NCBI GenBank assembly: GCA_017642885.1 | Contig: JAEPOM010000004.1 | Coordinates: 1-64,000 of the forward strand | DNA length: 64,000 nucleotides | Reading direction: 5' to 3' | Source of the DNA: Henriciella sp. | GTDB lineage: Bacteria; Pseudomonadota; Alphaproteobacteria; Caulobacterales; Hyphomonadaceae | Shown here: one piece after another, positions 1 through 8,970 of the stretch | How the letters are laid out: each line of letters starts with the position of its first letter | Position numbering within the stretch: the first letter of the stretch is position 1 | Notes under the pieces: model-generated | Told to the model about the DNA's origin: nothing | Databases searched by the model: none | The model's input: only the letters and a program-made list of their open reading frames with translations | Translations under genes and position numbers: made by a program

Positions 1-626
<626 letters not shown>

Positions 627-676
627 GGCTCCACTCTCTCAAGAAAAGGAGCCTCCGGCAAACCCGGGGCGGTTCA

Positions 677-773
677 CAGCGCGGTAATAGTGGAAGCCGA
701 GCTTGTAAGATCCGAAAGTCGCAGTCGCCAAGAGTATCGTTAGGGCGAGGAGTGTGAGTTTCACCTTGGCCAT
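677..773 (-). pseudogene. 5' fragment of a small membrane-protein gene interrupted by the IS3 element
   Basis: ATG at 773 directly after the RHH stop codon; translates MAKVKLTLLALTILLATATFGSYKLGFHYYRA then enters the IS end. Confidence 0.6.
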
Positions 774-774
774 A

Positions 775-1125
775 TTACTTTGCCTCCGACGGTAGCTGAC
801 CGCTGAGAGCGAGAAGGAGTTGCTCGAACATTCGTTCTATGCGCGCCGCGGTCGCCTCGAGTTCAGATTGAGAGGCTTTCGATGATTGAATGTCTTGAAT
901 TGCGATGGCGAGGTTTCGCTCAATCTTTAGTAAGCGCTTTGCTTGTTGGAATGGGTCACCATCAGACAATCCTGATCTGATCAACTCTCGAGCTACTCCT
1001 GTGGGTGTGCCCGAAATTCTGCGGGCTCGTTCGCAAAGATCTTCGATGTCACTTTCGAGCAGTCTAATCGACAATGGTCGAGTGGGACGAGCTGTGTTTT
1101 CGTTGCTGGCTTTTTGTGCGCGCAT
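775..1125 (-). CDS. Ribbon-helix-helix-like plasmid/mobilisation-type accessory protein (hypothetical)
   Basis: Complete ORF, RPLSIRLLESDIEDLCERARRISGTPTGVARELIRSGL resembles RHH regulators; coupled to the downstream truncated gene. Confidence 0.5.
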   Translation of the reverse strand: MRAQKASNENTARPTRPLSIRLLESDIEDLCERARRISGTPTGVARELIRSGLSDGDPFQQAKRLLKIERNLAIAIQDIQSSKASQSELEATAARIERMFEQLLLALSGQLPSEAK

Positions 1126-1161
1126 GGTGTGCCTCCTGGAGTACTAAACTACTCAGAGGCT

Positions 1162-1178
1162 AGGCACCGCAGGTGCCT
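1162..1178. repeat. Perfect inverted repeat AGGCACC-gca-GGTGCCT in the divergent intergenic region
   Basis: Direct reading; just upstream of the RHH-like gene start. Confidence 0.6.
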
Positions 1179-1290
1179 GCAGCAAAATATTTCATATTGA
1201 AACAATCGGTTAGACTACGTCTTTCATCGTCTAACCTGACAAAAGCGTCTGTGTCAGAACGTCGCACTGCTCCGGTTTTGAGCGTCACGA

Positions 1291-1340
1291 TTGTTCCCGC
1301 ATTTGCCCGCTTTTGCACGATTTTGCTCGAATTTGCTATT
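1291..1340. repeat. Five consecutive degenerate 10-bp units (TTGTTCCCGC ATTTGCCCGC TTTTGCACGA TTTTGCTCGA ATTTGCTATT)
   Basis: Direct reading; helical-period repeat with T/A tracts upstream of the AlpA-like/integrase genes. Confidence 0.6.
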
Positions 1341-1463
1341 GCTCAACTCGATGGGGTATTTCGCGATTTGACTTTCAGAATCCTTCTGCAAATCCTGATT
1401 AGACAAGCATCCCGGGCGATGGTTTTCGACCACTTTCGGTGATGGAGTAGAGTGAGATGAAAG

Positions 1464-1727
1464 ATGGAAGGTCCAATAGATCGAAAGCCGAGCATCAGGC
1501 CGCGGGGACTCTCAAGGTCTGAAGCAGCCCTCTATATTGGAGTGTCGCCAGGCACGTTCGATAAGCTGGTTCGCGAAGGACTCATGCCTGAGCCCATACC
1601 TATTCGAACAAGAAAAGTTTGGGACCGCTTGCGCCTGGACTCGGCTTTTGAGAGTCTAGCGTCAGATAACGACAACGAATGGGATGATGATCCATGGCAG
1701 CCAATCGAAAACGACCGCCTTATCTGA
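1464..1727 (+). CDS. AlpA/excisionase-like small HTH protein
   Basis: RPRGLSRSEAALYIGVSPGTFDKLVREGLMPEPIPIRTRKVWDRLRLDSAF, MerR/AlpA-like HTH; overlaps integrase ORF. Confidence 0.7.
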   Translation: MEGPIDRKPSIRPRGLSRSEAALYIGVSPGTFDKLVREGLMPEPIPIRTRKVWDRLRLDSAFESLASDNDNEWDDDPWQPIENDRLI

Positions 1728-2725
1728 AGATATACGACGATCGACATGGCCGACAACGCATCTACTTTCGTCGAAAAGGCTACAAAGACGTCGCGCTCGC
1801 TGGGCCGCTCTTTAGCGATGATTTCTGGAAGTCATATCAGAAGGCTATGAATGGTCCACGGCCCGCTATAGGCGCGGATCGGAATAAACCCGGATCACTG
1901 AATGAAGTGATTGTCGCGTATTATAAGTCTGCGGATTTCAAGAACCTAAAACCCAGTACGAAATCGACTTATCGCGGCATAATTGAGCGCTTTCGTAAAC
2001 AGCATGGTGAGAAGACTGCATCTCGTCTTCAACCTCGTCACATACGGCAGATGATGCGTGAGAAATCCGATACGCCTTCGGCAGCGAACAACTTTCTTCG
2101 CATCTTGCATCTACTCATGCGGCAAGCGATCGAACTTGAGCTGAGAGAAGACGATCCGACGCAGTTCGTTCGCAAGATCAAAATTAAAACGGTTGGCTTC
2201 AAATCTTGGCAGGAGACCGACATTGAAGACTATATCAAAGCTCATCCTGCTGGGACCAAGGCTCATCTAGCTCTGATGCTACTCCTCTACACAGGGCTTC
2301 GTCGTTCAGATGTCGTACGAGTTGGGCCGCAGCACATTCGAGAAGGGATCCTGACAATCAAACAAACGAAGACTGGAAACGATGTAAGTATTCCAGTTCA
2401 TCCGATGTTGGCGTCTGCTCTTAACCAATGCTCACGCGATCAACTCGTCTTTTTGACAACGTCCTTCGGAAAACCATACACGCCTGCGGGGTTCGGAAAC
2501 TGGTTCAGGGACGTTACCGACCAAGCTGGACTTAAGGGGCTTACCGCCCACGGACTGCGAAAAGCGATCGCGCGACGATTGGCGGAAGCTGGTTGTACAC
2601 CGCACGAGATCATGTCGATTACAGGGCACCAGAATTTGAAAGAGGTCGTGCTCTACACAGCAGCCGCGAACCGGAAACAGATGGCACAGTCTGCGATGGA
2701 TCGACTTAACGATGGTGCGGAGTAG
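1694..2725 (+). CDS. Tyrosine recombinase/phage integrase
   Basis: LLYTGLRRSDVVRVGPQHI, HGLRKAIARRLAEAGCTPHEIMSITGHQNLKEVVLYT: catalytic R / HxxR / H / Y pattern. Confidence 0.9.
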   Translation: MAANRKRPPYLKIYDDRHGRQRIYFRRKGYKDVALAGPLFSDDFWKSYQKAMNGPRPAIGADRNKPGSLNEVIVAYYKSADFKNLKPSTKSTYRGIIERFRKQHGEKTASRLQPRHIRQMMREKSDTPSAANNFLRILHLLMRQAIELELREDDPTQFVRKIKIKTVGFKSWQETDIEDYIKAHPAGTKAHLALMLLLYTGLRRSDVVRVGPQHIREGILTIKQTKTGNDVSIPVHPMLASALNQCSRDQLVFLTTSFGKPYTPAGFGNWFRDVTDQAGLKGLTAHGLRKAIARRLAEAGCTPHEIMSITGHQNLKEVVLYTAAANRKQMAQSAMDRLNDGAE

Positions 2726-2899
2726 GGCAGGTCATTCCTAAAACCGGACATTTGTAAACTGCCACGCTCGCAACCTTTGCCGGGCTTCAACTGAAGCAAA
2801 CACGGAGTCTGAAAACACCAGCCGACTCTACTTAAGGTTGAATCAATCGTTTTCTGATACCTGCCACCTTGGTCCTCCTTTTACGGACTGGGGAGAAGA

Positions 2900-4690
2900 A
2901 TGAACATCGTTCGTTTATTTGACAATTTCTGGGATGACTCAGGCCAGGTTGCTGTGATCTTTGCATTGGCGATCATTCCGATATTTGCAGTCGCAGGGTT
3001 CGCAATCGACTTTCAGAACACGATCAAAAAGAAACAGAAAGTGCAGATCGTCTTAGACTCGGCGGTTTTGGCTGCCGCGCGTTCCAAGCAAACGGGAGCG
3101 GAAGACGCAACAATAAAATTGGTCGTCCAGGAATTTGTTGATGCTCAGGTTCTGTCTATGGGAGGCGGCTTCAAGTGCGGTGCGACCAACACCAAGATTT
3201 CGCGCCCCGATGACGCGATTACCAGCGAAATCACTTGTTCTCAGGAAACGACGCTTTCGCGCGTGATCGGAAAAGAACAATTGGACTTTAGAGTAGATGC
3301 GACGGCCGAATATGGGATCGACAAACTCGATGTTGCCTTCATGTTTGATATTTCCGGTTCGATGAACGGCTCTAGTCGATTGACCAATCTAAAAGCGGCC
3401 GCCAAGGAAGCTGTGGATGTTCTCTTACCCGCCGGTGCGTCACCAGAATTGATCGAAGACACGCGCCTTGCGATGGTTTCATACAACACAATGGTGAATG
3501 CAGGACCGTTTTTCGAGGACGTGACGGGCGTTCCAGCGAAAAGGACGTACACCCACACTATAAAGCCGACGAATTCCGGAATTTCCAACGACAAAGGGCG
3601 ATTATTTTCCGATTTGCATATCGGTCTATACGATGCTTCACGCAATCGGCTCATAACGGAGTTTGGCGATGATGCAGCCATTGCGATCGAAGACTGGCGT
3701 CGCGACAATCGAACTGAGGCGCGTCTAACGATCGGCGTGAAAGTTCCCAAAGACAGCCCGCTCTACAAAACAGTTGGCAGCATGAGGCTCGAGCTTAGCG
3801 GCGTCCAACGCCGTCGACGAAACGACAATGACGAACCATTCTCTCTCTACGGTGATCGTCGCGGTGAATTCACGTCTCGAAATGGGCGAAACTGGCGCGA
3901 AGGAAAGTATCGACTGCGCCTTCGTGCTTACGAACGCCGCAATCGCCGCGGGCGATTATTGTTTGACGAAACACTGGATTTCGAGCTGGGCCGCGCGGAG
4001 GATTCAAAACCGCAAGTCAAAGAGATCACGATCAGCTCCACCTGTGTTTGGGAGCGGGACGGCGCACAGAAATTTACTGACGCGGCTCCGGGTTCCAATG
4101 CCTATCTAGCCCATCAGCAGGCTTGGTTCGTCGAGGACCCAAAACACCGAGATGGCGGATACTGGAAAACGGGCCATCCAAACCGGCCAGATCACTCATG
4201 GTATCGCGGCACCGAGTGCCGAAATGCCGTGCCGGTCGGCCTGACCAACAAGCGTTCTGATTTGATCAGCTACGTGAACAGCTTAAATGCAGGCGGCGGA
4301 ACCGCAGGTCATCTTGGCGTTGCTTGGAGTTGGTATCTGGTGTCACCAAACTGGAGTGGAGTATTTCTAGGAAGCTCTGCGCCCCTCGCATACACTGAGC
4401 CTGATGCGAACAAGGTTGTGATCTTGATGACCGATGGCGCTTTTAATGCAGAGATCTTCCCTGAGCAGGGGTCATCGAGCACGCAAGCACGCGCGCTGTG
4501 TGACAGTATGAAAAGGCAAGGCATTCAGGTCTACGCTGTTGCGCTGAATGCCCCAACGTCGGGTAAGCGCGTCCTCGAATATTGCGCGTCCGGACCCGAA
4601 CACTTTTTTGAGCCGAGCAACGCAGACGAATTGACCGATGCGTATCGGAAGATTGCCACATCAATTTCGGACCTTCGAATATCCAAATAG
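2900..4690 (+). CDS. TadG-like pilus-assembly protein with vWA domain and large insertion
   Basis: TadE/G-like N-terminus (DSGQVAVIFALAIIPIFAVAGFAIDFQNTIKKKQKVQIVLDSAVLAAAR); MIDAS DISGSMNG; ILMTDGAFN; STAGHLGVAW-type motif. Confidence 0.85.
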   Translation: MNIVRLFDNFWDDSGQVAVIFALAIIPIFAVAGFAIDFQNTIKKKQKVQIVLDSAVLAAARSKQTGAEDATIKLVVQEFVDAQVLSMGGGFKCGATNTKISRPDDAITSEITCSQETTLSRVIGKEQLDFRVDATAEYGIDKLDVAFMFDISGSMNGSSRLTNLKAAAKEAVDVLLPAGASPELIEDTRLAMVSYNTMVNAGPFFEDVTGVPAKRTYTHTIKPTNSGISNDKGRLFSDLHIGLYDASRNRLITEFGDDAAIAIEDWRRDNRTEARLTIGVKVPKDSPLYKTVGSMRLELSGVQRRRRNDNDEPFSLYGDRRGEFTSRNGRNWREGKYRLRLRAYERRNRRGRLLFDETLDFELGRAEDSKPQVKEITISSTCVWERDGAQKFTDAAPGSNAYLAHQQAWFVEDPKHRDGGYWKTGHPNRPDHSWYRGTECRNAVPVGLTNKRSDLISYVNSLNAGGGTAGHLGVAWSWYLVSPNWSGVFLGSSAPLAYTEPDANKVVILMTDGAFNAEIFPEQGSSSTQARALCDSMKRQGIQVYAVALNAPTSGKRVLEYCASGPEHFFEPSNADELTDAYRKIATSISDLRISK

Positions 4691-4839
4691 GCAAAAGGTT
4701 TCGATCAGTGCAGTAGTCCGCAACCTTTCACCCAAGGATCTCCAGTCAGTGAGCCTATGGCACGGGATATGGGTAGGACGGTTCCCGCACTGCGAAATCT
4801 GTTTGTGCGCAGTTGCAGCTATTCTCCAGATTTCTGGAT

Positions 4840-4983
4840 ATGGGAAAGAAAGAAAACAGCCAAGACTCTAAGGACGAGATTCCCAAAAAGGGTGCGGCCG
4901 TCGCCGCAATGAGTGAGCCCGTTAAGAAATTCGACGATTTTTTTCGAGGAGCCGACTCCGGCGAACCTGGTAAAACAAATTGA
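4840..4983 (+). CDS. Possible small hypothetical protein (47 aa)
   Basis: MGKKENSQDSKDEIPKKGAAVAAMSEPVKKFDDFFRGADSGEPGKTN; ORF only. Confidence 0.3.
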   Translation: MGKKENSQDSKDEIPKKGAAVAAMSEPVKKFDDFFRGADSGEPGKTN

Positions 4984-5046
4984 ACGCCTGAGAATGGTGG
5001 AAAAGGACTAAGTACAGTACAAGTCCGTCGATCTGCTGGTTTGCCG

Positions 5047-5820
5047 TTAGGCGACGAGTTCGACCGCAGATTTTACAACGACTTTGTTTCTTCCGCGGGC
5101 TTTGGCTTCATAGAGCGCTTCATCAGCCTGTGAAACTGCGGCGTCAAAGCAACTGTTTGAATCGACGAAGGCAAGCCCAAAACTCGCAGTAACCCCAATA
5201 GACGCGCCGTTAATCTCAAGCCGCTCCGACTGGATGCGCAGGCGTAAGCGTTGCGCCACCGAGTGTGCTTGCGCTGAAGAGATATTGTTCAGCAAGATGA
5301 TAAACTCTTCGCCGCCCCAACGCCCCAAACGATCGAAAGGACCGCGAAGCTCTGAATGAGCGACAGCGGAGACAGTTTTGAGGACTTCGTCTCCAACGAC
5401 ATGACCATGAATGTCGTTCAAAACCTTGAAGCGATCGAGATCGAAAAGAACCACTGCCGCTGAAGTGCCAGAGCGTTCCATTCGCAGCTGTTCATCTGCA
5501 ACAGCATCTTGAAATGCTCTGCGGTTTAAAACTCCCGTCAGTGGATCCGTGGTTGCAAAATTCTGAAGCGTTAATCGTGCCGCGTATTTCTGATGCTCCC
5601 TGAAGAACGCGAAGATCGTCATCGGTCCAGCGACAGCTCCGGCAATGCCAATAACCAGAGGTAAGAAATATTGTGGTTGCAAATGAAGCCCGATCTCCAT
5701 GGCGATGCATGCATAAATGGTGACCAAAGACATCGCAGAACAGCAAACGATGATCGGAAACGCCAATGCTTCTTTGGCGTAAGTCCAGGAGAGGATATTG
5801 AGCTGGGCGCGCGACGACAT
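5047..5820 (-). CDS. Diguanylate cyclase (membrane-anchored GGDEF protein)
   Basis: DPLTGVLNRRAF, DLDRFKVLNDIHGHVVGDEVL, GRWGGEEFIILL, ADEALYEAKARGRNKV. Confidence 0.9.
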   Translation of the reverse strand: MSSRAQLNILSWTYAKEALAFPIIVCCSAMSLVTIYACIAMEIGLHLQPQYFLPLVIGIAGAVAGPMTIFAFFREHQKYAARLTLQNFATTDPLTGVLNRRAFQDAVADEQLRMERSGTSAAVVLFDLDRFKVLNDIHGHVVGDEVLKTVSAVAHSELRGPFDRLGRWGGEEFIILLNNISSAQAHSVAQRLRLRIQSERLEINGASIGVTASFGLAFVDSNSCFDAAVSQADEALYEAKARGRNKVVVKSAVELVA

Positions 5821-6418
5821 AATCTTGGACTACCATCAGTCTCTCAATTTTTCGCGGAGCGTGGAGGCTGGATTTCCTGTTGAGTATTAACGATTTTGGA
5901 TCGATTTATCCGCTCTCGCAGCGTTTTTTTGCTTGCACGTTAAGCAATTCCAGGTGCTTGCTTGATCTGCGTCTGAGAAGTACAAACACCCTAGGCCTAA
6001 TGGTGTCTATTTCAATGCATGGGGCCTTCCAGTATCCAAATGCCGAGGATTTACGTGGAGACTCTGTGCGCCTCTCACCAATGCCTGCAATCGCATCGGC
6101 ATCTGCCGTTCCAGCAGTTGCGACAAGCGCTCTACGCTTGATTGATAATCGAATTCATCATCGACCAAAGTTAGGCCGTGATGGCGCGCGTCCAGTTGAC
6201 ACACTAAAATGGGCGACGATACTCGCAAGCGCTAACTCCTGAGCGAATTACGAGAATAATTGGATCTTTCAAGTTAAAATCGGGCAAATCGTGCTCGCGA
6301 CGGTGTGAGCATATTGGAGTTCGCGCCGAGGCGAGAAAGGACTTCTCGATTCACTCGTTTTTTGTAAAGCGGTGTACTCTATGAGCTGAACACGCTATAA
6401 TTAGGTGGGTGGTTCTAA

Positions 6419-6637
6419 TTGAAAAAAGACAAATTTCCTCCATGGCTCGTGTCCAATCCTGCGGATCCAGAACCGCTCGATGACGCTATGGTGTTGTCCG
6501 ATTGGCTCGCATTGGTCAGAGAAGCGGCTTTTTCAGATGATCATATTTCGGATGAAACGCGAGCTGAACTCGCGGAGCATTTGGCACTTGCAGAGGCTGC
6601 GCTAAGGCGAGCGCACGCGGAACGCTCCAGGGATTAG
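6419..6637 (+). CDS. Small hypothetical protein
   Basis: 72-aa ORF, TTG start possible; no family recognised. Confidence 0.35.
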   Translation: MKKDKFPPWLVSNPADPEPLDDAMVLSDWLALVREAAFSDDHISDETRAELAEHLALAEAALRRAHAERSRD

Positions 6638-6977
6638 TTGATTTCCACTGCCCCTCGAACGCCCTAACGCGAGAGCGCAACTTCAAATTGGTTGAACATC
6701 GGCAGAATTGAGTACTTGCAATCACGTATTTTGCCGGCGGATGGTCCCTGCGGCGAGCCAGCTTGCTTGTGGGGTGTACAATCTGAGTTGGGTTTCTTCG
6801 CGCAGGACCTGGAGGTTCGAACACGCGATCGGTTCCGTCGTCGGGCGTCAAGGTCAAATATGGCGTCACGTCCTCGATTGATGCACAGAACAACAATCCA
6901 TTAAGAGGAAGACTTTGCTTGAAACTCAACTTTAACGAGATTCATGATATCATTTTTCGTATGAAAAGAGCGAAATT

Positions 6978-7343
6978 ATGTTTTCACCGAAGTCGAAGGG
7001 AAAGGTGAATCTGCGCCGGTTGAGCGCAGGTCTACCGCGTGAAGAAAACACTGAAGCTCGATCCATCCCCGTTTTGCGTCCCTTGTCAGAAAAGCGCCGG
7101 ATCGCCCGGAAGGATTTGTGGTGCGTTTGCCTGATCGAAACGAAGGGTGGTGAGAAACGCGAGGGCGTCATCATAGATGTTTCCAAGACCGGCGCTCGAG
7201 TACGATTTCGCTCCCGTGGAAAGCTGCCGAGAGTCGTTCGCATCAAAGCTTCGCGGATTGGATTGCGGAGATTCGCGCGGGTAGTTTGGCAGTCAACGTT
7301 CGATGCGGGGCTCGAATTTGTTCCCGACCACAAGGTTGGTTAA
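6978..7343 (+). CDS. PilZ-domain protein (c-di-GMP effector type)
   Basis: EKRRIARKDLWCVCLIETKGGEKREGVIIDVSKTGARVRFRSRGKLPRVVRI...ARVVWQSTFDAGLEFV. Confidence 0.75.
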   Translation: MFSPKSKGKVNLRRLSAGLPREENTEARSIPVLRPLSEKRRIARKDLWCVCLIETKGGEKREGVIIDVSKTGARVRFRSRGKLPRVVRIKASRIGLRRFARVVWQSTFDAGLEFVPDHKVG

Positions 7344-7423
7344 TTCGATAAATCGGCAAACCGAGCGTCCAGCTCGAATATGAATTACGCCGCATTGGTG
7401 ATGTTATGCCTGCGGCCGATGGG

Positions 7424-7663
7424 TTAACTGAATTGCGGTTCTTTGATCAACATGAAATGTGTTGGTGTCGAACTGAGATGTCTGCCGGCTTTGACGTTCC
7501 GACGTTCAATCTCGTCGTAAACCATGAAAGTACCATCGGATTTTGACCAAAAACAGTTGGTCACGCGGTACCCCCTCGGGCAACTGGGCGCGATGAACCA
7601 TAGGTCAAAAAAACGTCCTGTCGTTTTAGGTGCAAAACGAATGTCTCTCCATGAATTGCTCAC
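7424..7663 (-). CDS. DUF551-like small protein (phage/accessory type)
   Basis: WRDIRFAPKTTGRFFDLWFIAP...STPTHFMLIKEP resembles W+PIETAPKDG...PTHWMPLPEPP proteins. Confidence 0.5.
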   Translation of the reverse strand: MSNSWRDIRFAPKTTGRFFDLWFIAPSCPRGYRVTNCFWSKSDGTFMVYDEIERRNVKAGRHLSSTPTHFMLIKEPQFS

Positions 7664-7948
7664 TCGGATCCCCTTTGTTTTGCACCAAGCAAATATAAAC
7701 CGTGCGTTGAAAAACTGTTACTTTCGAACGGACGGCTAGTGCATCCCTCTCCGTTGGATTGCGCGACGCTTTTTGAGGGAATGGCTCGAAAAAGGATCGA
7801 TGGGATCAGGGGTTCAATAAGGTCTGCATGGCGCTCTAAACGAATGCCAAAACAAAGGACGTCGTATGAACGCAATTCGTTGCAGATGTAACTTTAAATG
7901 CGCAGCTCGTGCGCTAGACTCACCAATACGAAAACAATAAATCGCAAA

Positions 7949-8926
7949 CCCATGACAGCTGATGTAAACAAGTTTGCTTTCGGGGCGCCTGAATCCGTTC
8001 CACCCAATCCGCGCGAGATGAAAGTGAAGCGGATTGGTCCAGCCGGAACCGTTGAAGTCGAAGTCATGATTTATCGCGGCGAACTTGCGGATTTGAGACC
8101 GTTGGTCATAGTCGGGTCAATTGACTTCCCGATGCCACCCGCTGTCAAATTCTGTGAGCACATGTGGTCTAAGGGCCTGCAAGTCATCTACATTCGACGT
8201 CCAGGGTTTGGTGGCGCTCGTGCGCTGCCCTCGGTTCTGCTCGATGAAAAATTGATCAATTCTGGCGCTACGGTCGCCGCAGAGGCCGCGCTGTTACTGA
8301 ACATTCTGGACGATCTATCCCTTCGCAACATTATTTTGATGGGTTTGGGAACAGGAAATTCTGTTTGCTACCGTCTCAGTCGGTTGAGCAAAAACGTCAG
8401 CCTTTCGATTTATGCCAACCCCGTTTTCAACCAGGATATTCTAGAGGTGTTTCGGCCGCGCTGGTTTCAGACATTGCTCGGCCTCATTATGAAAACCAGG
8501 AGCGGCGTACGTATAGCCGAAGTGGGCCTCAAACATCAGTTGAAAAAGGACCCGGTCAAGTTTTACGATGATGTTCTGGAAAAATGCCCCGGAGATCGAG
8601 ACTATATCGCCGAGAACCGTAGCGACTTGTTTGCGGCGAGCGAACTGTTCCTGAACGTGCAACCTGAAACGTTCTTCTATGACATCCGAATGACCCTCCT
8701 TCCAGATCGTACATTGAAAGACGGTTACTTCGCAGATCTGAACGCCGTGGTTCTTTCCGGAGAAGAGACAACGGATATCTGGAAATCTGAGTTAAACCGG
8801 GAAGCTAAACGCTTATCGCTCCCGGTTGTTCTCGCACCCAAAGGAGATATTTTCGTGCCATACGTGTCTCCAGAATACGTGCTCTCGACAATAGCGAAGT
8901 ACGACCAGTCTGCCTACTATACGTAG
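7949..8926 (+). CDS. Alpha/beta-hydrolase-fold protein with degenerate nucleophile elbow
   Basis: Fold-like pattern LVIVGSID...VIYIRRPGFGGAR...IILMGLGTGNSV...SIYANPVF; no GxSxG. Confidence 0.6.
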   Translation, partial: PMTADVNKFAFGAPESVPPNPREMKVKRIGPAGTVEVEVMIYRGELADLRPLVIVGSIDFPMPPAVKFCEHMWSKGLQVIYIRRPGFGGARALPSVLLDEKLINSGATVAAEAALLLNILDDLSLRNIILMGLGTGNSVCYRLSRLSKNVSLSIYANPVFNQDILEVFRPRWFQTLLGLIMKTRSGVRIAEVGLKHQLKKDPVKFYDDVLEKCPGDRDYIAENRSDLFAASELFLNVQPETFFYDIRMTLLPDRTLKDGYFADLNAVVLSGEETTDIWKSELNREAKRLSLPVVLAPKGDIFVPYVSPEYVLSTIAKYDQSAYYT

Positions 8927-8970
8927 ATCTCGATCGGTTAGGTTCCAAAAAAATACTTATAGAATCGATT

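Noticed and set aside
4757-4780. TGGCAC-containing sequence resembling half a sigma-54 promoter
   Set aside because: No GC element at correct spacing.
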